This document shows, piece by piece, positions 20,159 to 29,886 of a stretch of DNA of 64,000 nucleotides. The notes under the pieces are model-generated. The model made no database searches. It worked only from the letters and a program-made list of their open reading frames with translations, and had not been told where the DNA came from. Source of the stretch: Porphyridium purpureum (Eukaryota; Rhodophyta; Bangiophyceae; Porphyridiales; Porphyridiaceae); assembly GCA_008690995.1 (NCBI GenBank), contig VRMN01000007.1:434001-498000 (forward strand). The letters run 5' to 3'. Position 1 is the first letter of the stretch. Each line of letters begins with the position of its first letter. A program made the translations under genes and the position numbers.

Positions 20159-21651
20159 TTCTTGATCGAATCTTACGGCTTGAAACTAAGCGCGGCGCCA
20201 ACATGTGCTTCATGTGGGTATGATCACAGACAATCGCTTGTGGCTGAAACCTGACTGCGCATGCCTCCTCTCTTTTTCAGATTCCCTCGTTACCGCTGCC
20301 TGGATGCCTTTCCACGGATTTTGTTCTCGATATTCCTGCTGCTGGCAGGGTGTTTCCTCCGGGGACCGTCTTCGTCTCTCCATCTCTACGTGATATTTTG
20401 TTTATGTAGAGAATGTCTGCTTCCATCGCCTGTGTTTCTTGACTCTGTAGTATGGTGAGACATGATATATTTGAAAGGGACCGAATGCTTCTTACAGGCG
20501 TTATGAATGGCGGCATCATGCGGATCCGAAAAAGCATGGCTCACTAATCCATCGAGCTGCAGAGAGTAGCAAAGCGAGCATCACACGCCGATTCATCGTT
20601 GCCAAACCGCTCCCAAACAAAGCGAAAGAGAGAGTCATCGAGGCACGCACTCAAAAGCTGGCCATTGCTCGGGTGAGCTTACCCGCCGAGCCTGGTAGGC
20701 GCCAGTCGAAAAATATGCTCTCTCCATTTCGACACGCGCCACGTCCAACCTCGCGTCCGCTTGCCGTGCTGAGGCGGCAGCGAGGCTCCACTGCTGTAAA
20801 CTATCAGAACAAGCTGATTTGATATTAAATGTCTAGGTACAGTTCTGGAGCGGCTGATCCGACCGACTCAGCATCAGTCCGAATCGTGTCATGCAATTCA
20901 GATTGCGCAATCGATGCTCGCCACGCGACGCAGGCTTGCGCATTGTTAGTCCTAAACAACAGTCATTCGCATGAAACAGACATTGGAGGGTCTCGATACC
21001 GATCGCGCCTTTATTTACAGCCAGATGGGAGGAAATGAAGGTGCCTTGTGTGTAAATTGCAATCCGGCCGCGTGGAAGACGGTTCTGCTTGGACATTGTT
21101 AACACCGTGCACATCCGGATCATATGTTGTGGAGTCTTTGATGCGATGGCTTCGGACTGTATTATTCAAATTAGCTCGTTAGGGTTGATCCGGGATCCTC
21201 ATCGACAGCCTTGTTCGTTGTGGGGACTTTGCCTGTGACGCGTCGATCCATTCCTGGATAGTGTCGCTTCGTGTCTTTCCACATCACAAAGCGAGAGCAT
21301 TTCAATGGGACTGCAATAGAGCACTCGCGATGTTACTGGTGGGGTACGCTATAGCCCTCACGCACGGATTTCAAGATATCCATCGCCACGGGCTATTGCC
21401 GAGACTGCAGTGCTCAGCAGTCTGCGAGCCAAAGAGCGAGATTCGCAAGCAAAAGACATCAGGACGCCAACTGATTTTACACAAACAGCCACACAATAAA
21501 AACCATAAAATTCCCACGCCGCGCTCCGTCGCCAGCTGTGCTGCGATGGTGTGTAGTTGCCTGGAAAGGGAACTGACCGCACAAGGCACGGTCCAATACA
21601 TGAGCGATAATCAAAAAGAATTCGGTGCTGTGACAAAATTGAGCATGTGGT
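20159..21651. other. Intergenic between paralogs C and D
   Basis: No supported gene. A GGTACAGTT motif is at about 20834. A short inverted repeat built on GGGTGAGC/GCTTACCC lies near 20675-20690. Confidence 0.4.
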
Positions 21652-22065
21652 TCAGCTCTGGGTGCTGTTCGCCTTTGAGAGTGTAAAATGCGCAGAAGTC
21701 GGAACGCTGCGTGCAGACCACCGCCACGCATACTCGCTCGCCGCATTCTCGGCGGATTCCTCAACCTCGCTCTCCTCTGGAATGGCTGGCAATGAAGGCA
21801 CAAAGTTCTTGACACGTTTGGTCGGGCTGTCAAGGTCCAGCAAACTTTTAGGCAGCTGCTCAAGACACCGAAATTTGAGCTCGTACATGCACGCATTTGT
21901 TTTGATCGGCGGTGTGTCTGAACTCTCTGCACTAGCCCGTCGTTGCTCATAGATGTCCCGAGGCTGGCTTTTGGGCGCCTGCGCAGTGACCGGCTCTGGC
22001 ATGGATTCTGTATGGACATGTTGCGACATCATAGCCACGATAGGACGACACCTTCCTCTGCACAT
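21652..22065 (-). CDS. Paralog D of the ELKF/IPEL family
   Basis: This is 137 residues from the ATG at 22065. The frame is open further upstream to a TTG and could be longer if spliced. The core at about 56-100 has KTNACMYELKF, RCLEQLPKSL and KNFVPSLPAIPEESE. The acidic patch after the core (EVEESAE) replaces the Cys cluster of A-C. The upstream part is basic and Gln-rich. It is the nearest relative of paralog C in protein and DNA. Function unknown. Confidence 0.5.
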   Translation of the reverse strand: MCRGRCRPIVAMMSQHVHTESMPEPVTAQAPKSQPRDIYEQRRASAESSDTPPIKTNACMYELKFRCLEQLPKSLLDLDSPTKRVKNFVPSLPAIPEESEVEESAENAASEYAWRWSARSVPTSAHFTLSKANSTQS

Positions 22066-22772
22066 GTTCCCCTGGCGCGTGCCACGTCTATTTTTCTCTG
22101 CGAACTGCCTCTTGGCGCGTGGCTGTTGCCGTGCCACCAGTCCTTTTTCTGTTGTCTCTTGTAGCCGATGCCGTGGTCTCTTCGCTGCGATGCTGTCCGA
22201 AAAGTGGCGATGCTCCAACTTACTTGACAGTCGGAGCCGGTCGCGCTATCGCCGAGCACCAGCACCCCTCCTACTTTTATACGGGTGTGCTCCCTCTGGC
22301 CGCGGAAATTCTTCACTCGCGCGAAGCGGCAGGCGGATGCCAGGAATCTGTGGGGAGCGTGCCGTTTGCACCTTTCCGGTTCTGCCGGTCTGTGACAAAC
22401 GACATGGATGCGTGAAGGAGCAATGCCTCATGCCGGCGCGTTTTACGCCAGACAAGTGTAAACAACGGGAGAATATCTTTACTAGCCGCCGCGCGAGATT
22501 GTTGTGTGAGCGTTCTTGGGCTGCTCCGCGTCAGCATCCGCAACACCCCGGTCGCACGATGCTTTACTGAACACTATCAGAAACATCCTATTTCGTGATT
22601 TGGTCCAAAGGTACAGCGGTGCCCATTCCAAGAGGAATTCGCGCGCGGTGCGTGTGCGGCATGCGCGCGGGTTGCGGGCACATGCACATGGCAAGAGCAG
22701 CTTGCATACGTGATGCATGTAGTCGTGGTTACGTGCGGGTTACATGCGGCGTCCAATAGTCCACCGTAGACA
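22066..22772. other. Intergenic tract, nothing recognised
   Basis: The paralog D frame continues open to about 22218 without an ATG. Other frames overlap and carry no motif. Confidence 0.4.
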
Positions 22773-23366
22773 ATGGCCGACGGTGCGGTAGAAGCATGCG
22801 GTACTCATACAGTCAAAGAATTCGATTCCGCCGAAGTCGCCGCAAGCCAGTACGTGCCACAGGCTGGATGTGAGGATGAGGTTGTCGACGTGTGTGACAC
22901 CAGCCTTCAAAGGGCTTACGCTGCGACGATTCAAAATTTCTTCCGGGTACATTGCAGGAGTCGACAGCAAGAAAGCATCAAGCCATTCTTGTCTGCGGAT
23001 TCAAGTCTGAGGCTCCATCGGCTACTCTGCCAGTCCACCGCGCGTTGGACACAGTGCCGTGGACGCGCGTCAGAAAGTTTCAGCGGAATTTGTCCACCCT
23101 GCTTGTATTCTCCTTCCATAATGCTCACCAAGCCGAGTTTTACAGACACACAAGGTGTCGCCGAGCGTTTCTGTAGTGTCACAGACTCGTGCGTCGTTTG
23201 TCGCTTCCCCACGGAAAGAATTTTCTCAAACGGCGACCAAATGAATACCAGCTACAGACCCACTTTCATGCCACATGCTGGGCTACAACAAATCCACCTG
23301 GATGTCACGTTCCTCTATGCCAAGCCATCGCGACTTTCTAGCCCCCCTTGCGCTGCGCCACCTTGA
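22773..23366 (+). CDS. Doubtful small ORF with an IQ-like motif
   Basis: This is a 197-residue frame from an ATG. Residues of about 45-66 include AATIQNFFRVHCRSRQ, which resembles an IQ calmodulin-binding motif (Ile-Gln, then Arg at the expected spacing, then basic residues), after an acidic Cys-containing N-terminus. The remaining 130 residues look unstructured and could be chance. If real, a calmodulin partner would make sense near signalling proteins, but this rests on one motif. Confidence 0.3.
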   Translation: MADGAVEACGTHTVKEFDSAEVAASQYVPQAGCEDEVVDVCDTSLQRAYAATIQNFFRVHCRSRQQESIKPFLSADSSLRLHRLLCQSTARWTQCRGRASESFSGICPPCLYSPSIMLTKPSFTDTQGVAERFCSVTDSCVVCRFPTERIFSNGDQMNTSYRPTFMPHAGLQQIHLDVTFLYAKPSRLSSPPCAAPP

Positions 23367-24305
23367 AGCGCCGGCCATCCACAAAACTAGTTGATCACAT
23401 AGGTGCTCCACGGATGAATGCTCGTTCTGGCATATACCGCGTCCCACCAACACCCACCAACCACGGGCCGTGCATGGCATCGAGCTTCTGCGCAAGTGAC
23501 ATGTGTTCCAATGGACCTTTTCCCTCGCGCCCTTACCAAACACCCAACCACCATCGCAGGTTTCGCCTCTTATCGGTTCATTGCGTTTCTCAGCTAACCG
23601 TTTCGCCGTTACCCCAACGAATCCAGCTTTTGCTAGTAAACAAACCTGAAAATATGATTTGAGAAGGTGAACCGATACGCAATCGGTTTACGACCAACAC
23701 CGTGCGTGTGCGCCGTTAACCGAGTCCACTTTTCAGACCGCCGCGCTCGCGCGACGCGGGCACAAGCGCCACACGCGCTCAACACTTGTCGCTTCGTTCG
23801 CTCTTGTACGACTGCAAAGACGACAGGTCACCCTTCTGTGTGTCTCTGTGTGTGTGTGTGTGTTTAATCATATTGCGGAAACACACGGCTCTTCGATGAG
23901 CATCTCGTTGCTCGAACACAGTGCGGTGTTGAGCTTGCATCCGCGGCACGCGACACAAACCTTCATAGGCACACACACAACCCCCCACCCGCGACCGCAG
24001 CGACCGCGATCTCCGACGTGGGGGGGGACAGTAGGGTTTCAATAAGGTACAGTGAATAGTTCTGAGTAAACGGCTCTGTTTTCATAGAAACACACGGAGA
24101 TACATCGTTGCGCCTTATTGTGTGGAGAAGAAGAAGGACGAAGGAGAGAAGGTGAGAGAGAGAGAAGGAGAAGAGTGTGTGCGTGGGTAAGTTCTTGTGC
24201 TGTTGTGGTGTGGTTGTGGGGGAAGGGTGTAGAGGTACAGAACGGGGGAGCGTGTCTGCGTGGCTTTGTGTGTGTGAGTCGGGGTTTGGGGTGAGTATTG
24301 CAGAG
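23367..24305. other. 5' flank of SBPase with simple repeats
   Basis: Degenerate AACCG/CGGTT half-sites lie at about 23595-23700. A (TG)n run is at about 23838-23862. A GGTACAGTG motif at 24046-24054 is 252 bp before the SBPase ATG. The tract 24130-24170 is GA-rich. Confidence 0.5.
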
Positions 24306-25430
24306 ATGGCGTTTGTGAGTGGCAGTGGGGTGGCGTTGCGCGTGGGAGAAGCGCGAGCTGTGTCGGGGGCATGTGTGACGCGTGTCCATGCGGCGGGTGG
24401 GATGACGGTGCGCTCGTCCCGCGCGCGCGTGGGAGCGGGCAGCGCGTTGCGCATGGCCGTTGCGGAGCCGGCGACTGCGGCAGATGAGGGCATGTTGCTC
24501 GAGGACTGGCTGCGCTTGGATGTGGACCCGGCGTTGGATAAGTGCGTGCGCTCGATCTTCTCCGCGTGCAAGGAGATTGCGTACAAGATTCGTACCGCCT
24601 CGTGCGATAAGATGCAGTGCTTTAATGACTTTGGCGATGAGCAGCTCGCGATCGATCTGCTCGCAGATAAGGCCATGTTCGAGAACCTCACGGCGTCGGG
24701 CGTCGTCGCCACGGCCTCGTCCGAGGAGACACCCGTCGAGAAGGAGATCACACCCGGAGGCAAGTACTCGGTCGCGTTCGACCCGCTGGATGGTTCGTCC
24801 ATTATTGACACAAACTTTAGCGTCGGAACCATCTTTGGCGTGTGGCCTGGCTCAAAGCTGACCGGTATCACCGGCCGCGGATTGGTGGCGGCAGGGCTCG
24901 CCGTGTACGGCCCGCGCACAACCATCACCCTGTCTGTGGAGGGCAAGCCGTACGCGTACGAGTTCCTCCTGATCGACGACTTCTCGGGCCGCCACGGCAA
25001 CTGGATCCTCACCAAGACCTTTTCCACCGTGACAGAGGGCAAGCTGTTTGCGCCGGGCAACCTGCGCGCGGTCAACGATAACAAGGGCTACGCCGCCCTC
25101 GTGCAGTTCTACAAGGACAACAAGTACCAGCTGCGCTACACGGGCGGCATGGTGCCGGACGTCAACCAGATCCTCATCAAAGGTAAGGGTGTGTTCTGCA
25201 ACCCCGAGTCGCCCACCGCCAAGGCCAAGCTGCGCGTGCTGTACGAGGTGGCACCGATTGGGTACATCATGGAGAAGGCCGGCGCAAAGTCCAGCGATGG
25301 CAAGCAGAGCGTGCTGGACATTCCAATCAACAACACCGAGGTCAAGTCCCAGATCTGTGTTGGCTCTGCGGGTGAGGTCCAACGCTTCGAAGAGATGGTC
25401 GGTGTCGACAACTACTCGCCATCGTACTAA
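24306..25430 (+). CDS. SBP: Sedoheptulose-1,7-bisphosphatase, plastid
   Basis: Calvin-cycle enzyme that hydrolyses sedoheptulose 1,7-bisphosphate in the plastid stroma. It has 374 residues from the ATG at 24306; the frame extends upstream only to a GTG. The first 55 or so residues, beginning MAFVSG and rich in Ala, Ser, Val and Arg, look like a primary-plastid transit peptide. The enzyme core has FGDEQLAIDLLADK, the metal-binding DPLDGSS at 159-165, DTNFSVGTIFGVWPG, and RYTGGMVPDVNQ followed by SPTAKAKLR. These fit SBPase better than fructose-1,6-bisphosphatase. Cys100 and Cys105, just before FGDEQL, have the same spacing as the thioredoxin-regulated pair of plant SBPase, so light/redox control is likely (inference). 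No intron is needed. Confidence 0.93.
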   Translation: MAFVSGSGVALRVGEARAVSGACVTRVHAAGGMTVRSSRARVGAGSALRMAVAEPATAADEGMLLEDWLRLDVDPALDKCVRSIFSACKEIAYKIRTASCDKMQCFNDFGDEQLAIDLLADKAMFENLTASGVVATASSEETPVEKEITPGGKYSVAFDPLDGSSIIDTNFSVGTIFGVWPGSKLTGITGRGLVAAGLAVYGPRTTITLSVEGKPYAYEFLLIDDFSGRHGNWILTKTFSTVTEGKLFAPGNLRAVNDNKGYAALVQFYKDNKYQLRYTGGMVPDVNQILIKGKGVFCNPESPTAKAKLRVLYEVAPIGYIMEKAGAKSSDGKQSVLDIPINNTEVKSQICVGSAGEVQRFEEMVGVDNYSPSY

Positions 25431-25736
25431 ACGGATGCCCCCCTTCTTTAAAGAAAATTACGAGTCACAGCCCCGAAAGTGAAAGATCAACACTGTGTAT
25501 TGTAATAGAAACGAGTCTGACGTGACGTTTAGACAGAGACACCGGCATGGAGTCCTTGATAGGTTGACCGCCCGCGCAGTAAAAGTAAAAGGATCAGTCC
25601 TGCACGCAATGTAAATTGTCGTTACGATGGATCCGCTCACGTGAAGCACAGTCGGCGGCAGGCTTGACGTGCATCTAGACCAGCAAACGCATTCCTGTTT
25701 TCCAACTTGCATTCTCTCGACCGATTGAGCTATTTA
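25431..25736. other. Shared 3' region of SBPase and SerB
   Basis: The two genes converge here. No further feature was seen. Confidence 0.4.
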
Positions 25737-27065
25737 TCAAGGGGCCCGCGTGAGCTCTCGCTGTTCGGCCTCGGTGAAACCAAGAAGATACAGGACGCTG
25801 TCGATCCGCTTCTGGTTGATGCGGAAGCTAGCGGCGGCCTGCACAGCGGGCTTCGCATTGAACGCGATACCCAAACCGGCGACCGCTAGCATGGGCAGGT
25901 CGTTGGCGCCATCGCCGATCGCTATGACTTGGTCGGTGCTTATCTTTTCCTGCTGCGCAATGGTGACAAGAAGATCGGCTTTTCGTTGCGCATTCACAAT
26001 GGGACCTGTGGTGCGGCCTGTAAATTTGCCGTCAGCGCCGATTTCGAGTGTGTTGGCAAACGCGTAATCCAACTGCAGCACGCTCTTGACGTGACGGGTG
26101 ATGGCGGTAAACCCCCCACTGATCACAGCCAGTCGGTAGCCCAACCGTTTGAGCGCACGGCACAGCTCCTCGACGCCCTCCGTGTACACGAGATGGTCGA
26201 TCACGTGCTTGAACGTAGACGCCGGACAACCTGCGAGCATGGCGACGCGCTGGCGCAAACTCTCGTTGAAGTCCATACCACCACCCATCGCCCTGTGTGT
26301 GATTGCCTGTACCTCTTCGTATACCCCGGCATGCCGCGCGATCTCGTCAATAACCTCCTGTTGAATCATCGTCGAGTCCATGTCCATGACGACCAGCCGC
26401 TTCTCGCGCCGGAGAATATTCTCCTGCTGCACGGCCACATCGACCATGTGCTCCTTCCCAAACGCATACAGCGCGGTGCGTAACTCATCAAACGAAAAGG
26501 ATGTGTCTCCCAGGCGCTCCAGACTTGCGCTCATTTCCAAGCAGCGCATAGAGTCTTTGGACAGACGCGAAATCGACTCGATCCGCACACCGCGCTGCTC
26601 GAGTAAGCGAGTCAGAGGCGCCAGAAATGCCGCCGTTAAGTTACTCTCGCTCATGAGCGTCAGCACGTATGATCTTTTTTCCGGAATCGCGCTAGCCGTC
26701 GCGGCACTTTTCTCCTTAACGTCGGACGATCCCCCATCAGTGATCTCTGTCTGAAGCGGGCGCTCCGGAATGTCAAACTCAATTCGCACACCAAGCTTCT
26801 TTGCCAGCAGCAGCAGCTCGCGGAAGACCAGTTGATCTTCCGGCAGCAGCCCAATGCTGATCTCCAGCGCAAGCGTCACAATACCGTGAATCAGCGTCTG
26901 TCTCACGTCAATCACATCGCCGCCCGTTTCCGCCACGCATCGAAGCAACGCAGCCGTAATTCCGGGCGAATCGCCTCCACGCACCATCACAATCACTCGC
27001 TCGCGCTCTCGCCGCGGCGCGGCGCTGTGCGTACCTCCATTCACGCCAACAACAGCCGCCGACAT
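25737..27065 (-). CDS. serB: Phosphoserine phosphatase with two ACT domains
   Basis: Last step of the phosphorylated serine pathway: O-phosphoserine to serine plus phosphate. It has 442 residues from an ATG. Residues of about 22-105 and 130-210 form two ACT-like regulatory modules (DSPGITAALL in the first, SESNLTAAFLAPL in the second). The HAD phosphatase domain (about 220-435) has the nucleophile motif MDMDSTM with Asp228 and Asp230, the cap segment GGGMDFNESL, ISGGF with the conserved Ser, and GDGANDLPML for magnesium. This layout is that of bacterial SerB and the double-ACT SerB2 type. The ACT pair suggests feedback by serine or another amino acid (inference). There is no clear targeting peptide. 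A bacterial or plastid ancestry is possible. Confidence 0.92.
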   Translation of the reverse strand: MSAAVVGVNGGTHSAAPRRERERVIVMVRGGDSPGITAALLRCVAETGGDVIDVRQTLIHGIVTLALEISIGLLPEDQLVFRELLLLAKKLGVRIEFDIPERPLQTEITDGGSSDVKEKSAATASAIPEKRSYVLTLMSESNLTAAFLAPLTRLLEQRGVRIESISRLSKDSMRCLEMSASLERLGDTSFSFDELRTALYAFGKEHMVDVAVQQENILRREKRLVVMDMDSTMIQQEVIDEIARHAGVYEEVQAITHRAMGGGMDFNESLRQRVAMLAGCPASTFKHVIDHLVYTEGVEELCRALKRLGYRLAVISGGFTAITRHVKSVLQLDYAFANTLEIGADGKFTGRTTGPIVNAQRKADLLVTIAQQEKISTDQVIAIGDGANDLPMLAVAGLGIAFNAKPAVQAAASFRINQKRIDSVLYLLGFTEAEQRELTRAP

Positions 27066-28769
27066 TCTCCTGTCCTCCGTGCATGTGTCCTGTCCTTCCC
27101 ACCTGGTTCAGCCGCACGCACAAATCCTGCTGGCTGTACACCAAGTGTACTTCAAGTGGGAAGAGGTCGACAACGCTTTGCTGCACGTATGCCAGCGGTG
27201 CACGATATCATCAGCGCGTGGTTGTGGTTCGCGTGAACGACCGCGCAGATTGGCCGCGCTCCACCATCACATGCTCTCCGAACAGATGCCGAGACCTGCT
27301 GCGTAGCAACCCGGCAAACGATGAGAGAGGACTAATAGTTAGCAACAATGAAAAAGAGTGGAACCGATTCATGAATGTTGTGGAGGGCATGAAAAGGATA
27401 TCAATTTGTCGATACCAAAGTGGCTACGCGAAGCTTTGATGCACCAGGACTGAGTTCACGCTAACGGTTTTGGCAAGGAGGCGTTGTACGGGATAAGGAG
27501 GGAGCCGGAGTTATTCTTTGCCTTGCTACAAGCAAGCGTCTCACAAGAGGCCCTTGCATTGGAGAAGGAAGGCGCACCAGGAGGCGCGATCACTTTCTTC
27601 TACATCACCCCGTGGACCAGCACACTATGCGGAACGAATGGTGGCTTTAGGCTTGGGGAGAAAAGCACTGAAAAATCTGTTCGACTTGGCATGATTGGTG
27701 TAAATAAGCACACTCGATTCAGTGTCTCATTGTTGCGCAAAGCACCAAAGTATGCTTTGCAGACCAGAGCTCGTTATGAAGAGACGCGAAGGTTTTCATC
27801 ACAATAGCCAGCATTTCATGACCTACCTGTGACTTACATCAAACTCTACCTTTTTACCGTGACTTGTAGAACTTTTGTGGGCTACTTTTGGTCTTCGCCA
27901 AAGCGTACGCCAAATACTTGGCAACACCCATAGAGAGGCTGCCTGCTCGGCTTTTACTTTATGTCTCTTGTTCAGTCGTGTGCCTGTGGCATGCGCCCTC
28001 AGACTAGAACGCAAAGATGTCGTGAAAGCAAGTATGGAAAGGTACGATTAATTCTTCGCATATGTCTCCCAAAGCTAGCTGAACACGAGTCAAAAGACAA
28101 GATCAAAAAGAAAAAGAAAAACGTGTCCATGATTGAGAGACTAATTGTCCTTTCCGTAACTTGTGAACGACTCAAAACCGACGCTCTGGCTATGAAGTTA
28201 CTCCTTGATCTCGCCGCCATTTGTAATGATTCACCTCCTCCACTGCACCCCTGTTGTCGTGAAATTCGGTAATTGCACTGAATTCGGTGAGACAGCCGGA
28301 TCGTGCCGCCCGGCACTGATGCGTTGTCTCTGTCAAAGTCGAGAGTATCAGTTTTTGACATAAACGACTTGTTCGTCTGTCTCATTTATCCTTATACTCT
28401 ACCCGAAAAAGAGGCTCTACAGTTGCTAAGTACGTTAGTTACCGCTGTATTTATACAAGTTCGTTCCGCTCGAGGAAACCCGGTGCCGGGAAAAACCTCT
28501 GCGCCCAAGCGTGCTTTGAAACCTGTGTCCGGGCTGCGCGCCCCCTTGTGGAAGCCAACAAGCTATTCTCCGGGCTCGGTGCCCTTCTCCGAAACCGTGC
28601 CGTTTTCACCACGCACTTTCTTGCCCATAGGGCTGCCAGCGTCGCACCGACCGGTCGGAAGGTACAGCCGTTCGGTCGGACGAGCTGCATTCGCCACACC
28701 TGTACCCAAACTATCCGCTGTGCTCCTACCGTACCCGCAAAATCCTGGTCGTATCCGGGCCCTGTACCT
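27066..28769. other. Intergenic tract, nothing recognised
   Basis: A 107-codon frame at 27484-27807 starts only at TTG and has no motif. No gene, RNA or mobile element can be supported. Confidence 0.4.
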
Positions 28770-28902
28770 GTTAGTAGGGTTCATAAAAGGGCAGAGTAGG
28801 CCCAGGGCTATGATGTGTATATATGGACGCCGTAGAAGACGGCAAGAAAAGAGCAAAAGGGAGGATCGATGGGGCCAGTGGGCTTGGTCCTAGGTCCTCT
28901 TT
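28770..28902 (+). repeat. Dispersed LTR-like repeat, copy B
   Basis: It shares the blocks TTAGTAGGGT, AAAAGGGAGG, CGATGGGGCCAG and TAGGTCCTCT, in the same order, with 52053-52160 and 10383-10502. It is the most diverged of the three copies. It contains TATATATGG in place of the TATTTAAG box. Confidence 0.5.
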
Positions 28903-29886
28903 CGGCGCAGCTCCGGGGGGAAGAACGCGGCGAGAGGGCTCGGGCAATCTATCATGCGGCAGAGATTTTGGCATCTGACTGATTTTTTTGACCATGTTGT
29001 GCCTTTCAGGTACGAAGAATGAAAATTAGATACAGAAAACCTTCGGAAACGATCCACAGCAACAACCGCGACAAACTCGATGCTTCGTCATTCCAGACTG
29101 AAAGAAACTTCTGTCCCGGTAAGTATTGAATTATTTCTCAAGATAATGGAGCAGTCAGATGAAACGAGGATCCTTAATTTGGAAAATCCGGTATCGCAAA
29201 ATTGCAAGGCTGAATGGTACAGGGAGTTTTGACCTTTTCCAAGTTTATTGAAAGTGATTTTTGCCAACCGCAGGTGATTAGATACCTAGAACTAGATGAA
29301 TACACTCACAGTTACACCGCCATTTTTCCTCTCTTCCTCGGATTTTTATTGGTTCGTCAACTGCAGTGGCTTGTGTCCTGTCGGATACGCTGCATGAGTT
29401 TCGTCCAGCCCGTTCTTTCGCTGCATCGGTGGCATGAATATCCTTATCGAGATTCCTATCTTTCAGTAGCAAAAAGCTATACGTGCTGAGACTTCTGATT
29501 GCGTCTGACGTACCGCTGATCACCATTCTCCAGAGTTCACGTGGGTTGGAGAAGACGAGAGAAGCCAGCTTCGAGTCGCCACCTATCGGCCGTGTTGAAG
29601 GCTACAGGCACTAGAGAAAAGCGGTACATGGCATACTATCTGCTCTGTCCGTCAGCATCGAGAGCGTTCCACCGTACCTGCCAGACCAACGCACTTGCTT
29701 TGTTCAGATTTCGGCATCCGTCGTGGGTTCATTACAAATGTCATGCGCCATTGCAAAACAATGTTGAATTGGAATGAAATGCTGCATTCCGAGCAAACTT
29801 GCGTTGGCGCCGGCGGCTTGTCTGCGCAGCGCACTCGGCGAGGTGTAGTGGCGTCGGTTGGTTTGTTGGGTGCTTGGAAGGGACAA
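28903..29886. other. 5' flank of RBM28/Nop4
   Basis: No distinct element was recognised. The downstream frame is open from 29695 (TTG), with ATGs at 29743, 29761 and 29779 before the preferred one at 29887. Confidence 0.4.

Noticed and set aside
24177-24305. 43-residue N-terminal extension of SBPase
   Set aside because: It depends on a GTG start. The ATG at 24306 gives a proper transit peptide.
24306-25430. Fructose-1,6-bisphosphatase instead of SBPase
   Set aside because: The two families share DPLDGSS, but the FGDEQL, TNFSVGTIFGVWPG and TAKAKLR segments fit SBPase.
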